Below are positions 1-10,280 of a stretch of DNA of 64,000 bases, piece by piece (the first letter of the stretch is position 1; each line of letters starts with the position of its first letter). The translations under genes were made by a program, and so were the position numbers. The notes beneath the pieces were generated by a model that made no database searches, was not told where the DNA came from, and was given only the letters and a program-made list of their open reading frames with translations. Source of the stretch: Pararge aegeria (Eukaryota; Arthropoda; Insecta; Lepidoptera; Nymphalidae); the NCBI RefSeq assembly GCF_905163445.1, contig NC_053184.1, positions 3,906,001-3,970,000 on the forward strand, in the 5' to 3' direction.

Positions 1-13
1 GTATTTATTGTAA

Positions 14-702
14 GAGCGTCGAAGTGCGTCAGAAATTACTTCATCCACCTCAGTGGATCACGTAATTTCTTATGCACTCGGTACCTTGGTACCAAGACGC
101 CTACTGTAAAGTTATTTTTCGTACAATCGCATGCCGCATGTCCACTTCGGGCTGGACGAGCACCTAAACGGAATAGTCCCAATGCTGGGCAGACCTGCAA
201 CAGGCGTCGACTACCTCAAGAGCTCCTCCAACTACCCTTGATAGTGTAAAAACGTAGAGTCACGAATGGCAGTTTCGATCGCGTGGACTTGGGCATAACC
301 CCATGCGAAGCCAACAACTTTGCTGGAAGCGACACCGATACGTACAGCCGGGGAAACCTAATGATAGCAATACCAACTGCATAAAAAGAAAGCGAGAAAA
401 GCCGCAGCTAAAAGCTTCTGAGAAATAAAATCTTTTTCGGGCCCTCTTAAACCAAAGTGGCAACACCAAATTTCTTTTATTACCACCAATAGTTATAATT
501 TTGCCGAAGGTCTCGATGAGCTGTCGGGCCAGCACATATTTCGCTACTAACGGCAGTACACAAGTCTTGTATTGACCAAAAACAGTGGAATTACACGTTA
601 TCATCATGGGAATCGATGCGTGGACCGCTATAAATACGGCTTTAATTCGGGGCTAAGCTTATATCGTGACTGTTTTAGGGTTGGCGAAACTATGTACCGA
701 TA
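14..702 (+). pseudogene. Coding-like remnant, family not recognised
   Basis: Three consecutive stretches on the + strand read like protein but lie in two frames. The first, 14-238, is open apart from one TAA at 107-109 and includes MPHVHFGLDEHLNG and GRPATGVDYLKSS. The second, 253-381, is in another frame and includes RVDLGITPCEANNF. The third, about 480-702, is back in the first frame with one stop at its middle and includes LDELSGQHIFRY. Local base composition is less AT-rich than the next few kilobases. The minus strand also holds an open frame at 260-607, and a protein-like stretch (VVGFAWGYAQVHAIETAI) overlaps 253-360, so the strand is not settled. No family is recognised. It may be the edge of a retroelement or a dead gene continuing left of the window. 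Confidence 0.25.
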
Positions 703-739
703 AGAGATGTTTTTTTTCTTTGTAATTTCTGTTACTAGG

Positions 740-905
740 ATTTCCCTGGTGCAGTGGATTTATGAGTGGAGGTCCCGGTTTGATCCTCGCACACTTTGGT
801 AATTTTATAATTTAGAATATTCTCGGTTCTGGTCGGGTGGGATTAAGCGTTCCAGTATGAGGACGCTTTGAAACTGGCTTTAACTGCCATAGACTTAAGA
901 AGTGA
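740..905 (+). mobile_element. SINE-B copy, diverged
   Basis: The head CCCTGGTGCAGTGG and the B-box-like GGTCCCGGTTTGATCC match the tRNA-derived head of the SINE-B family. The body TTCTCGGTTCTGGTCGGGTGG is also shared with the fuller copies at 4.04 and 42.8 kb. The 3' part is heavily mutated. Confidence 0.6.
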
Positions 906-1267
906 CCCTGTTAAAATCTTAGACGGCGTCATGATTACCATCAGGTAAGGATAACTTGGCTAATTTGTAGAATAGTAAAAAAAAAACTAGGCTTTTTTAA
1001 TTGGAAATGAGAAAGTAATAAAGTATACTTGTATCAAGAGAACATCAAGAGAACAATACCGAGTATAGATTGAACGGGTACGTAAATTAAAATATCTAAA
1101 AAAATTGTCTGCCAAACACTACGCTTTTTTGACATTACAAAATACATCCAGATTGTTATTTCGGTAGACAGTGTGACAGTATCATACATACCAAGGTACT
1201 GATGAACCGCAAGAATGTTTTTTTATTGCACTACCAATTACATCTTGACTGAATCACACTTGATGGT

Positions 1268-1560
1268 AACTTGATGGCAGACTAAGATCGTAACGGGCTA
1301 ACCTGTTATGCATATGGAGGTAATAAATATAAGCCATTCTCCTAATCTTTTCTTATGCGCCATCGTACCAGGACGCTAAATCGCTTGCCGGCCAGTTTTT
1401 ATTATAAGGTAGGTATTAGCCACGGCCAAGGCTTGCCATGAGACCAGACCAGAGCAAATTAAGAAATTATAAATTCCCCAATTGCCCCTTTCGGGATCGG
1501 ACATATAGGACGTCCACCTGTAAATCACACGCGCTCACCACTACGCTATGCAATTTACAA
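1268..1560 (-). mobile_element. SINE-B copy, internally deleted
   Basis: The left end (CTAAGATCGTAACGGGCTAA) is the reverse of the SINE-B tail. The right part contains TAGCCACGGCCAAGGCTTGC, AGACCAGACCAGAG and a tRNA-like GCGCTCACCACTACGC, the reverse of the body and head. The middle differs from other copies, so it is a decayed copy. Confidence 0.65.
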
Positions 1561-1835
1561 GTAAGATGATACCTGAATGTGAAGGTAATGTTGAATGTTT
1601 AGTAAACCTCTTTTTTAAATCTCATAACGTTGGCAACCCTACACTGGCCTGAATGGCGGGTTTTATTACAAGCGTGGGACTAATAAACCGGCACCAGTTT
1701 TATTCCAAAGTTGCATCGGCGAAATAATTCAATGTATTTTGATAAGCTCGGTAACTAAGTTATAAAGTCCTAGTACGCGCAGCCTACAATGGCCTTTCTG
1801 AGTTATTGTTATTATTTTATCATAATATGTAAGGG

Positions 1836-2140
1836 AAGCTGTTATAGCCCAGTGGGTAGGACTTCGACTTTATTTTCTCAGGGCCAAATCTGAATCCCAG
1901 CACACACCTCTAAATTTTGAAAGTTGTGTACGTTTTTTAAGCATTACAATATCACTTGCTTCAACGGTGAAGGAAAACATCGTAGGGATACCTGCATACC
2001 TGAGAGTTTTCCATAATGTTCTCAAAAGTGTGTGGAGTCCACAAATCCGCACTGGGCCAGCGTGGTGGACTACGGCCTAAACCCCTTCTTAGTGTGGGAG
2101 GATACCCGTGCTCTTTGGTGGTAAAGGGTTGAAATTATGA
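1836..2140 (+). mobile_element. SINE-C, nearly full length
   Basis: The tRNA-like head holds TAGCCCAGTGGGTAGGACTT (A-box region) and a degenerate B box, AAATCTGAATCCC. The body has CACTTGCTTCAACGGTGAAG and CCATAATGTTCTCAAAAGTG. The tail has CCAGCGTGGTGGACTACGG. The same order recurs at about fifteen places on both strands. Confidence 0.75.
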
Positions 2141-2329
2141 TAAATTTATTAACAGGAGTCTATAATATAGCAGTCATAAGAAGTCTAACTGAAGGTTAGC
2201 GCGCCAAGTATAGGCGACAATTCTATTAAGGCTTGCAAATGTTAATATTTCAACTGATAAATAAAAAATAATTTTATTAAAAAAAAACCACGAATTGTTA
2301 GGTTGTTGCAAAAATCTTATTATTGTTAA

Positions 2330-2575
2330 GCTTAACAATTATTCATTGTAAAATCAACATCTCCTGAGGATGCTCCGGTTTCGGAGCGAAACGTGCGTAG
2401 AGGGTACATTGCCGGTGATCTGTTTGGTGTGGAGTATACGGATTGAAGTAATTATAAATTACACCATACAGATTCTCCTGCTGTTCACGGAGTATAGCAA
2501 GTTAAGTTTAATTTTCATAATATATTACGGATTTCCGCAAAGTAACGCCTGCTTCTATCCAATACAATCATAGTA
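2330..2575 (+). repeat. Unnamed repeat with hammerhead-like core, copy 1
   Basis: This segment is shared with 8.9-9.3 kb. Both hold the hairpin block GCTCCGGTTTCGGAGCGAAA, then TCTGTTTGGTGTGGAG, then a block translating as VWSIRIE..INY.IQIL.LF.EYSKLSL, then TTTCCGCAAAGTAACGCCT near the 3' end. The translation similarity is shared sequence, not proof of coding. The arrangement recalls terminal parts of Penelope-like elements, which are known to carry hammerhead ribozymes, but no reverse transcriptase is visible. Confidence 0.5.
2355..2400 (+). ncRNA. Hammerhead-ribozyme-like motif
   Basis: Core box CTGAGGA at 2364-2370 fits CUGANGA. A perfect 6-bp stem II follows (GCTCCG 2372-2377 with CGGAGC 2382-2387, loop GTTT), then GAAAC at 2388-2392. 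A minimal stem III could form from AC/GT around GTGC, leaving GTA as the cleavage triplet ending at 2399. A short stem I is possible (TCTC with GAGG). One unpaired T sits between core and stem II, which weakens the fit. Activity is not known. Confidence 0.35.
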
Positions 2576-2787
2576 GGTAATCGTTGACATGTGTCGTATA
2601 AAGGTCGTTAATTTGTCTCCATAATTATTTTCAAATTTGTTTAGTCGTTTAATATAATTAGATTCTCGTCTTCTCACATTAAGGTTTCTTTTGAGTGGTA
2701 TTAGGTACATTATCAAAACAAACTTTATAATAGTCGAAGGCTATTTATTTATTGATAATGCAATGCAGTGTAATGCGGTCATCGGTG

Positions 2788-2950
2788 AGGTTTAATTTAA
2801 ATCTATTGTATACAAAATCAAGTGTTCCGAATTTAAACCTTCAGTCCCACACGTGTACATAAATATCTTCTAATTGCTAGCCACCTAGTCCTGAAAAAGA
2901 CCATTAATTGCTGCGAAAAACAGAGAACAGTTTGTTCTGCATCACTAAAG
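2788..2950 (+). repeat. Unnamed dispersed repeat, copy 1 of 2
   Basis: Matches 13858-14025 in the same orientation. Shared landmarks in order are TTTAAATCTATT, ATCAAGTG.TCCGAATT, CTTCAGT..CACACGT, ACATAAAT, AATTGC and CCACCTAG.CCTG, then AAAGACCATTAAT. No terminal repeats or tRNA boxes are evident and no family is recognised. Confidence 0.5.
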
Positions 2951-3227
2951 GAATCGATTAACGGTATTTGCCAGCGCCCGCAAGTTACTTTTCGCTTGTA
3001 GGTAACTTCGCTTAATTTACTCGATAGTCGGTGGAAAGCCATTTTTTTTGGAGTTCGTTAAAACCTACATAGTTTTTAATTTGTCTAATTTATCAATGTA
3101 TCTAAACATTCAAGTAAATAGAGCTGAATTGTGAGATAGTGATAGCAAAAAATTATGTTACGGGTTGTTTTTCTTAGACCGGGATGCATTTGAAACCCTC
3201 ATTGTTTCAGTTTTAAGTTAATTATTC

Positions 3228-3462
3228 GACGGACGAGTGGCGCAGTGGGCTGCGACCCTGCTTTCTGAGGTCGTGGGTTCGATTCCCACAACATGAATGT
3301 TTTTCAGTGTCTGGGTGTTTATCTGAATATTATAAGTATTTATGTGTATTATATTCATAAAAAAATATTCATCAGCTATCTCAGTACCCATAACACAAGC
3401 TACGCTTACTTTGGGGCTAGATGGCGATGTGTGTATTGTCATAGTATATTTATTTATTTTAT
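3228..3462 (+). mobile_element. SINE-A (Metulj-like), near full length
   Basis: The tRNA-like head has the A box in GAGTGGCGCAGTGGGC and the B box GGTTCGATTCC at 3276-3286. It is followed by TTTTCAGTGTCTGGGTG, ATATTCATCAGCTATCTC, GCTACGCTTACTTTGGGG and TAGATGGCGATGTGTG, then a TTTATT-rich tail. There is a small deletion after the B box relative to 34.7 kb. Confidence 0.8.
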
Positions 3463-3470
3463 TATTAACA

Positions 3471-3530
3471 GTAGATGCAGTCTAAGATGGTAGTGGGCTA
3501 ACCTGTTAGGGAGTATTATAATAAAACCTA
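3471..3530 (-). mobile_element. SINE-B tail fragment
   Basis: GCAGTCTAAGATGGTAGTGG followed by GCTAACCTGTTAGGGAGTAT is the reverse of the SINE-B 3' region. It abuts the SINE-A tail directly, so it marks a nested or adjacent insertion. Confidence 0.6.
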
Positions 3531-4041
3531 AAACACAAATGAATTAGCCACCACCAGCTTACCACAAGGTAACCTTTACCTTTACCTTGCAAGTTGATAA
3601 TTATAACCTACATCTTTAAAAGTTGGTAAAAAAAATGTGTAATTTGAAACTGAATTATGTTTTTTTTTTCAGGGAATTGGATATTTTTTTCAAATGAAAT
3701 AAATGGATTCTGCTCCGAGATAGAGTCGAAGAGGAAATTGCGTAGCTCATTTCAATGGGGTCATTGACGTTCATCATGACTTTTTCATTTCCGCCGTATC
3801 GTATTACGATAAATAATATGAAGAAGGTACGCTTTTACGGTACTTGTTCTATCGGATCACTTGTAAAGAGAGAAGGTTGTTAGTTTGACGCATAATATGT
3901 TTACACACTTTGCCTATATTTTTCCGGAAAATAAAATAGGCTATACTTTTCTCTAGTCCAGAAAATATATCAAAAAGATTACGTTAGTTATTATTATATA
4001 TAAATCTTTATTTCTACACATGTACATGTACATTTTGACGA

Positions 4042-4365
4042 ACTCCCTGGCACGACGGTGAGCGCTGTGTATTTAAGTAGGAGGTCCGTGGTTCTGTTAC
4101 CGGCAGGGGCAGTTTGGGAATTTTTAATTTCTAAATTTTCTCAGATCTGGCCTGCTAGGGGGCTTTGACCGTGGCTAGTCACCACCCTACCGACAAAGAC
4201 GTGTCGTGTGAAGCGATTTAGTTTTCCGGTGCGATATCGTGTAGAAACCGATTATGGATTATACTACCATATTCCGGCATATACTACCATAACAGGCTAA
4301 CCCGCTACCATTTTAGACTGCATCATCACCTACCACTAACTTGTAGTGGAATAAAGAAAAAATCA
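4042..4365 (+). mobile_element. SINE-B, nearly full length
   Basis: The head is TCCCTGGCACGACGGTGAGC with a degenerate B box (GGTCCGTGGTTCTG). The body has CTCAGATCTGGCCTGCTAGG and GTGGCTAGTCACCACCCTAC, then AAGCGATTTAG. The tail has TTTTAGACTGCATCATCACC and ends in an A-rich run. This is the best + strand reference copy of the family here. Confidence 0.8.
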
Positions 4366-4724
4366 TCAAAGGTCTTCGTACAGTAAAACAAGGTTCTACG
4401 AGTATAACAGAATCATGATTCAAGGAATAGGACACAAAGCCGGCCTTAGGTATCGTTTAAACCATAGTGTGACAAAGGGATATCTGACAGGCAACCCCTT
4501 ATATTGGTCAGTTTTTTTTTTCAGTTGTATATTTGAAGAAATACTACTTCTTTGGCGTGTGATTTTCAAGAGTAAGGATTTTTAGAATATTGAATTGCAC
4601 GACTCATGAGGCGAAAAAATTTTTTTTTTTAAATTCTAATCGACGATTGTAGGTCACTGAATGCGAATGATTAATTAATTCAGTGTAGTTTAATTGCAAT
4701 TAATAAAAAACGAAAACTGCAAGA

Positions 4725-4800
4725 CTGTATATCTATATATATCCATGTAAAATTAACATGGATGGTGATATATCTATATCTATAGATATTATGTACATTT
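4725..4800. repeat. AT-rich imperfect inverted repeat
   Basis: CCATGT and ACATGG face each other across AAAATTA, flanked by TATATCTATATATATC-like arms that continue the symmetry imperfectly. It could extrude as a hairpin. No function is inferred. Confidence 0.45.
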
Positions 4801-5309
4801 TATTCCACCAGGGGCGCCTGTGCATCACTTTCCTAGTACAGCTGTTTTAATTTTTTTTTTTTTTTTTTCAATATTTGATAATTAAATGAGCATTATGAGT
4901 CGTGCACTTTTGGATTTTCCAAATTTATTTTGTTTATTTATTATTTTTTTAGTGCATACTAAAATTGAATCATCAGTAAGGAAGTAGCATTAATATACTA
5001 GAATAGTTTGTATGTGACTATAACTTACCATAAACATACGAGTGTACATCTACGTTGGTGCCAATGCGTTACCGGATTTGATCTGTGTACAATTGTATTA
5101 GCTCCGGCACCGATTCGTAGATCGCGTCAACAGTAGACACAGTTGCAAAAGCAATTATTTTTGCAAAGCCCGCCGGACCGGAGGCTGCTTGCAAAATGAA
5201 TTACACTGAGAATATATAGGGTAAGATTTCGGGAGCGGTAAGCTAGTTTAAAATTTAAATAAAAGTAAGCTGAGAGCTGTATCATCATTTTAACTGACAG
5301 ACTGACTTT

Positions 5310-5530
5310 CAACTAAACATCTACTGCTGGAGATACGTATTTTGTATGGAGTTAAGAATATCACAGCCATCACAGTCGATGTACGCCAGTGGTTATAACC
5401 ACTCCGTTAATTTCATTTGATGTCATTACTGACACCCTATTCGGAGGTCTAGCAACGTTGCAATATAGTTTTAGCACTCTGGGACCCCAGAGTCTATTGG
5501 TTCTCCGAGCTATGTGCCTCACCTATTCTG
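5310..5530 (-). mobile_element. Degraded LINE ORF2 3' end (RTE-like)
   Basis: The order of weak landmarks (TGGAGTTAAGAATA, then TGATGTCATTACTGAC, CGGAGGTCTAGCAACG, then GTTCTCCGAGCTATGTG) parallels the better copy at 45.28-45.52 kb. Similarity is patchy and the frame is lost. Confidence 0.4.
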
Positions 5531-5597
5531 CTTTGTGACTAGTTGAGTTATGTTTGTAATTAAGGGTCACATAGGGATAATTTTTATTTTTGTTTTG

Positions 5598-5655
5598 TTT
5601 CTACCTACACTTGGAAGAAATATCAAATACTTTTATATGCATTTTAAAATTATAT
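5598..5655. mobile_element. Half copy of the tRNA-bearing MITE (one terminus)
   Basis: CCTACACTTGGAAGAAATAT, then ATGCATTTTAAAATTATATT, match the inverted end of the element at 6172-6578. No opposite end or tRNA-like centre is attached, so this is a solo terminus or deletion product. Confidence 0.5.
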
Positions 5656-6171
5656 TAAAAAAAATAAGATTTAATTTAGATAATCTATGATAAGATCGGT
5701 AAAAAAAACACTACTTGAATATCTTTTTAGAAGTCAGTTATAAATAGAAGTGTTTTAGACTAAACTGGTTCGGAGCAGTTTCATCGCTTGCTTCACTGAC
5801 CTCTTTTGAAATCTTATTCTGTAGAATGGCCGTGTTCAGAAGTTATTAAAACTTGCTACGGTTTAAAGGTGTCTTAACCGCGGTTCAATTGCATTACTTC
5901 CGCTTAGTTTACGAAGCCATGTTAAAGCTAATAGTTTATTCTCTTTGACTTTGAAATTACCTTCACTGAAACTGCTAACTGCTAAGTTAAACGCTGATTT
6001 AAAAGTTTATTGAATAAGATCCAAGTAGCACGAAGAGGTACAAATAAGACATAAAAAAATTAAGAAATTTACAAAAGGCGTAAGTTGTTATTAAAAAAAA
6101 ATTATATATAACGATTGCGTTTTAACCATATAACTTACTAAACATTATGAATATCATTTTTATAATTTTTA

Positions 6172-6578
6172 TAGTGTTTTAACCTACATTTGGAGGAAAT
6201 ATCAATTTTATAAATTTAAAATGCATATAAAAATTTTCGGACCTGTTAGGATTTGAATCTGCGACTCTTTGGCAATCGCGGCCTGAAAGATTCGACCACT
6301 GAACAAACAAAAAGCAATGTGTCATCTTTTGTTTCAAAGTATGAATGTGATCGAAACTACAATGTTATGTTTCATACTAGATGGCGCTACAGTCACTATA
6401 AGATAATAAAGGCATATACTCATTTCGGCATCGGCAGTTGGAGAGTCGTAGGTTAGTGATTAGTGATTAGTATAGGATTGCCAGAGAGACAAAGGCTGCA
6501 ATGTCGGTTCCCCAATTTTTCTTATGAATTTTAAGTTTATAAAATTGATAATTCCTCCAAGTGAAGGTAAAAACACTA
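6172..6578. mobile_element. MITE-like element with tRNA-like centre, copy 1
   Basis: The ends are inverted: TAGTGTTTTAACCTACATTT on the left, and AAAACACTA on the right preceded by CCTCCAAGTGAAGGT. The match extends inward about 55 bp through an ATAAATTTAAAATGCAT block. ATAATTTTT occurs on both outer flanks, one base off on the left, and may be a target duplication. Near the left arm, GGATTTGAATCTGCGACTCT is a reverse B-box tRNA-like remnant. The interior also holds a segment absent from the 14.5 kb copy. It has no transposase. Confidence 0.6.
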
Positions 6579-6579
6579 A

Positions 6580-7440
6580 TAATTTTTTTTTTATTATAAA
6601 ATAATATTAAGTAAGTTGATACTGATTGATGATTTGACTGATTATTGATAGATGATTTTTTTTTTCGACCTTATGGTTACATGATGTTTATAACTATATC
6701 ATTCGCTACGCGATGTTACTAAGTTGCCAGGTAATCAAATATTGTATTAAGACTACTGTTTTCTACCCCCGTGCCTTGGAAAGCAAATTTTGCCACTAGT
6801 TATTTTTATTATTACTAGGATTAAGTACGACCTATTATCTGGGCTTGCTGGCTATCTCGTGAATCTAATATGCAAGTAAAATAGAAGGGATTATAACATA
6901 ATAGTAGTTTATGTATCACGTATTGTTTGATTGCATTTAATAGTCGAGGCGATATAAGCCGGGTGAGGTAAAAGCGAGCGCGCTCAGAAAGCCGAGAGTG
7001 TAATAAGTAACGTACCACACAAGGTTTTGAATCACACTTGCGAGGAAAAACCAAGGTAAACCCTTAAATCCGATCTCATAAAATAACTGTATGAAATTTT
7101 TATAGACCGCCATTTGTTCGTTTAAGGTAATTTATACTATTTTATAGCCGCATAAAACCTCTTTGTTGGTTAATTAAAAGAATTTGTGTTAACCGGCTAA
7201 GTTTAAAATTGTCCAGCTTCATTCTTATAACTTGCAGTGAGGTACAAACTAAACTTAATCGTGTCATCGGAAATAAAGCAGAAGTACGGTAATTTTAAAT
7301 AAAACACACGTGTGTTTATATCTTGGATGATGAGCCTTAAATCCTTTTCATAAGATCCACGGGCAAGTGTAATGAAATAATATTTATTTGGAAACTGCAT
7401 GTGTTTATAGCACTATACACCTGTCTAATTAGGACTCAAA
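6580..7440. other. No gene seen
   Basis: AT-rich sequence with short chance frames on the minus strand at 6821-7054 and 7203-7400. Neither has a recognisable motif, codon pattern or splice context. No repeat family is recognised. Confidence 0.4.
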
Positions 7441-7443
7441 CTA

Positions 7444-7500
7444 ACATGCGTGTTTTTGTATGTCCGTGTGTGTGTGTCTGTGTATTGTGTGTGTTTATTA
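7444..7500. repeat. Imperfect TG microsatellite
   Basis: Runs of GTGTGTGTGTGT interrupted by TCTG, ATTG and TCCG. The open frame across it is a by-product of the repeat. Confidence 0.8.
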
Positions 7501-7754
7501 GTATGTGCATTATACAATAGCGAGAAAGAGAGTGAAATCTTTAACACCAAAGGATCTGCCAAGGTGTTGCTGGGTTTACAGGAATATGTTTATCAGGCTC
7601 TTAAAAATCCCTTATTGAATCCTAGTGGGAAGAAAGCTTGCATCGAGACATCGGCTTGGTTCACCAATTATTAGTATAAAAAAGGTAAGCTAGGCTCCGT
7701 AATAATATATTCAAACCACATTGACTCAGGAGAATAAATCGATTAGATCAGTAC

Positions 7755-7880
7755 AATCGGTTCGGATTTTGTCTGGTAAAAAGCCGCAGCTGTAGTTTTC
7801 CAGTACGATGACACCTAGAAACTGGCCTACGCTTAACAGGTTAGCTCATTCTTAGACTGCATCACTTACTTAAAAGTAAC
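7755..7880 (+). mobile_element. SINE-B tail, diverged
   Basis: TTTTCCAGTACGATG, AGAAACTGGCCTACG, AACAGGTTAGCTC and TTAGACTGCATCACTTAC follow the order of the SINE-B 3' half. The head is missing. Confidence 0.6.
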
Positions 7881-8004
7881 AATACATTTTGGAAGATGTT
7901 TTTGGTGTGGAGTAAGAACATTTAAAAAATCATAAACTGCCCCGCATGGATCATGGTTTTAGCTGACTATAAGCAAATTAAGATTTGTGTGTCATTGCAT
8001 ATCA

Positions 8005-8050
8005 TGGAGTTCCTCAAAGCAAGGCCTGCTTCTGTCTTATATCAAATACA
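8005..8050 (+). repeat. Terminal fragment of the hammerhead-bearing repeat
   Basis: ATGGAGTTCCTCAAAGCAAG, then GCCTGCTTCTGTC, is a diverged match to the terminal block seen near 2530-2570 and 9272-9312. The hairpin part is absent. Confidence 0.35.
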
Positions 8051-8289
8051 TTTATACATTTTATATTTCTCATTCATTAATATGCAGTGGTGATGCATCT
8101 AGGGCATACAATCCTATGTCTCGGTTACAACGTAACGTAATATTCATGTTGGCGGCAGTGCCTGTGATGAGATTATCTCCTGTCAGTTGTCTACGCGCAA
8201 TGTCCAATTTAACTAATGCACTTAGCCTGATTCTCCTTGTAATTATGTTGATTATTAACACATTACACATCCAGTTATTATAAATGCAC

Positions 8290-8890
8290 TATCCGATGGC
8301 AGCAACTTTGTCCGTGTTGCATTCCTAAATGTAAAAGAAATTAAGGTTTAAAACACCGGCCGATTGCGAGTGGGATTGGTATTGTTGCTTAGAAGGAAAA
8401 ATGTCCTTGCTTGATTGACAAAAAATAACATAGTTTGTGATTGTTGATTTTTTTTATTTTAACTTCACCTATATACGGTTTTTTGGATTTGTCCCTTTAC
8501 TGTATAAGACTTAGATTTTTCTCTAATGTAATGATTCATTTAGACTCAAAATTAAATTAACAGAATTAAACGTGAATGAAGCGTAATGAGTTCTTAGAAA
8601 TTGAATGTCTATTTAAAAAAAAAGTGCTTGGTAACAGAATATATATTTTAAGCCGAAACGCAATAATTTAAATGAGCTAACAATATATCATATGAATATA
8701 TTATTTTGTACAAGTAATAAACATGATAATTATTATTATGTGCAATAAATTATTGAAACAATAAAGCCAGCCCCGCTGAATTTATACGAGTGGCAATAAA
8801 ACATTTTAAACAATTTCGCAGTTCATTGGACTCCCATTGTTACATATTAATTCATGCTAATTAATTTATATTATTTATGGAGCCACAGCT
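8290..8890. other. No gene seen
   Basis: AT-rich unique sequence. There are no convincing open frames, tRNA boxes or shared repeat blocks. Confidence 0.4.
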
Positions 8891-8897
8891 TGATGCG

Positions 8898-9325
8898 TCA
8901 ATATACTGATCTGCTAATCTGCCAAAGATGGAAGCCTTTTTGTACGCTGTATAGAGTAGTTATTGGTTGATAAAAAATACTTGTGGGGGTTGAGTATACA
9001 CTTAATAAATGACTAGGTAATTTTAAATATATGCCGGAGGAAGTAGTAGAAACAGAGTTAATTATTAAAATTAAGCTTAATTTGCTATACTCCGCGAAAA
9101 GCGGTAGAATCTGTATGATGTAATTTATAATTTCTTCAATCCTTATGCTCCACACCAAACAGATATTACAGATATTCGGTAATGCACGTTTCGCTCCGAA
9201 ACCGGAGCATCGTCAGGAGATGTTGACTTAACAATTATTTATTGTAAAGTCAACTTTTCCCGCTCCAGTCATGGATTTCCGCAAAGTAACGCCTACTTCT
9301 ATCCAATACAGATTTGATTGCTGAT
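8898..9325. repeat. Unnamed repeat with hammerhead-like core, copy 2, inverted arrangement
   Basis: 8898-9220 is the minus-strand counterpart of the copy at 2330-2575, sharing the hairpin and the following block. 9225-9320 then continues on the + strand with the terminal block TTTCCGCAAAGTAACGCCT. The junction is itself symmetric: GTTGACTT and AAGTCAAC flank an ATTGT-rich centre. So two halves that are collinear in copy 1 lie head to head here, from inversion or two abutting insertions. The minus-strand open frame at 8898-9158 is a repeat translation. Confidence 0.5.
9188..9216 (-). ncRNA. Hammerhead-like motif, decayed second copy
   Basis: On the minus strand CTGACGA (9210-9216) is followed by the same stem II (GCTCCG/CGGAGC) and GAAAC. 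The only core difference from copy 1 is at the position that is free in the hammerhead consensus (CUGANGA). The region that would form stem III and the cleavage triplet is changed (GTGCATTA), so this copy should be inactive. Confidence 0.3.
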
Positions 9326-9329
9326 GGAT

Positions 9330-10010
9330 TTACGCGAGATATTCGTTGTTATCTAAAACACTTTGTTAAATCGTAATTTAATTAAATTTGATTTATTACA
9401 TAATCATATTAAGTTTAAAAGTCACTCATTAAGTAAAAATTGAGTTTAAATTACCGTCCAATCAGAGTTGAGGGTAGGCCTAGAGCGGGGTCCAGGCGCC
9501 ATCTTGAGTGTCGTGTGGCTGACAAGCTGGTTTATGCAACATGCATTTTTGAATCGAGGTGGGTCATTGCGGGTTCTGTCTGGGTTCAATGAGTAATCAT
9601 TCTTAGAATAGTAGTTTAATTACATATAGTGGAATATTGTAACTGCAGAATTGAATTGTATGAAACGGTGAACATTGCTTAGTGCCTGTATTTAATCCGA
9701 ATGACGCTCACTAGAACCGTGAACGATAACGGCGATGTCGACAAGAATAGCCTTTCTCCTACATATATTTGTTATATTAAGAATACTGTAGTTAGAACTA
9801 CCTATAACAATGATATTTAAATTGCTCATCTGAAAAATAGAGCTGAGTTTCATGCCGGTATCTACTCGCTAAAAATTTCCATTTGAACTGGTAACTACAA
9901 ACAGACGGATATTGCACACGCTTCAAATGTGTCTTTTGTACCTTATTATCTTCTAATTACTTACCAGTTCCTTTTAAATTAGGTTGAATTTTAAATAAAA
10001 TATAAAAGGT
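9330..10010. other. No gene seen
   Basis: Mostly AT-rich unique sequence. 9470-9560 is somewhat more GC-rich (GGGTCCAGGCGCCATCTTG) but has no open frame or known motif. Confidence 0.35.
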
Positions 10011-10011
10011 A

Positions 10012-10280
10012 AATAAATAAATAAATTAATAAATATACTACGACAATACACACATCGCCATCTAGAACCAAAGTCAGCGTAGCTTGTGTTATGGGTACTA
10101 AGATTACTGATAAATATTTTCATGAATAATATACATAAATTCTTAGAATATACATATAAACACCCAGACATGTTCATGCTCATCACACGAACATTTTCTA
10201 GTAGTGGGAATCAAACCCAGGGTCTTGGACCAGAAAGCAGGGTCGCTGCAAACTGCGCCAATCGGCCTTCGAAAAACTGA
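10012..10280 (-). mobile_element. SINE-A, near full length
   Basis: From the left it reads the reverse of the tail (ATATACTACGACAATACACA, CATCGCCATCTAG), the middle (GTAGCTTGTGTTATGGGTAC), then the head (GGGAATCAAACCCAGGG, CTGCGCCAATCGG). The open frames in it are repeat translations. Confidence 0.75.

Noticed and set aside
2370..2573. 67-codon frame conserved with 8898-9158 as a protein
   Set aside because: DNA similarity continues equally through the structured non-coding hairpin. The frame is not needed to explain it.
3228..3300. A functional tRNA gene at the SINE-A head
   Set aside because: Pol III boxes are present but the cloverleaf is incomplete and SINE sequence continues directly downstream.
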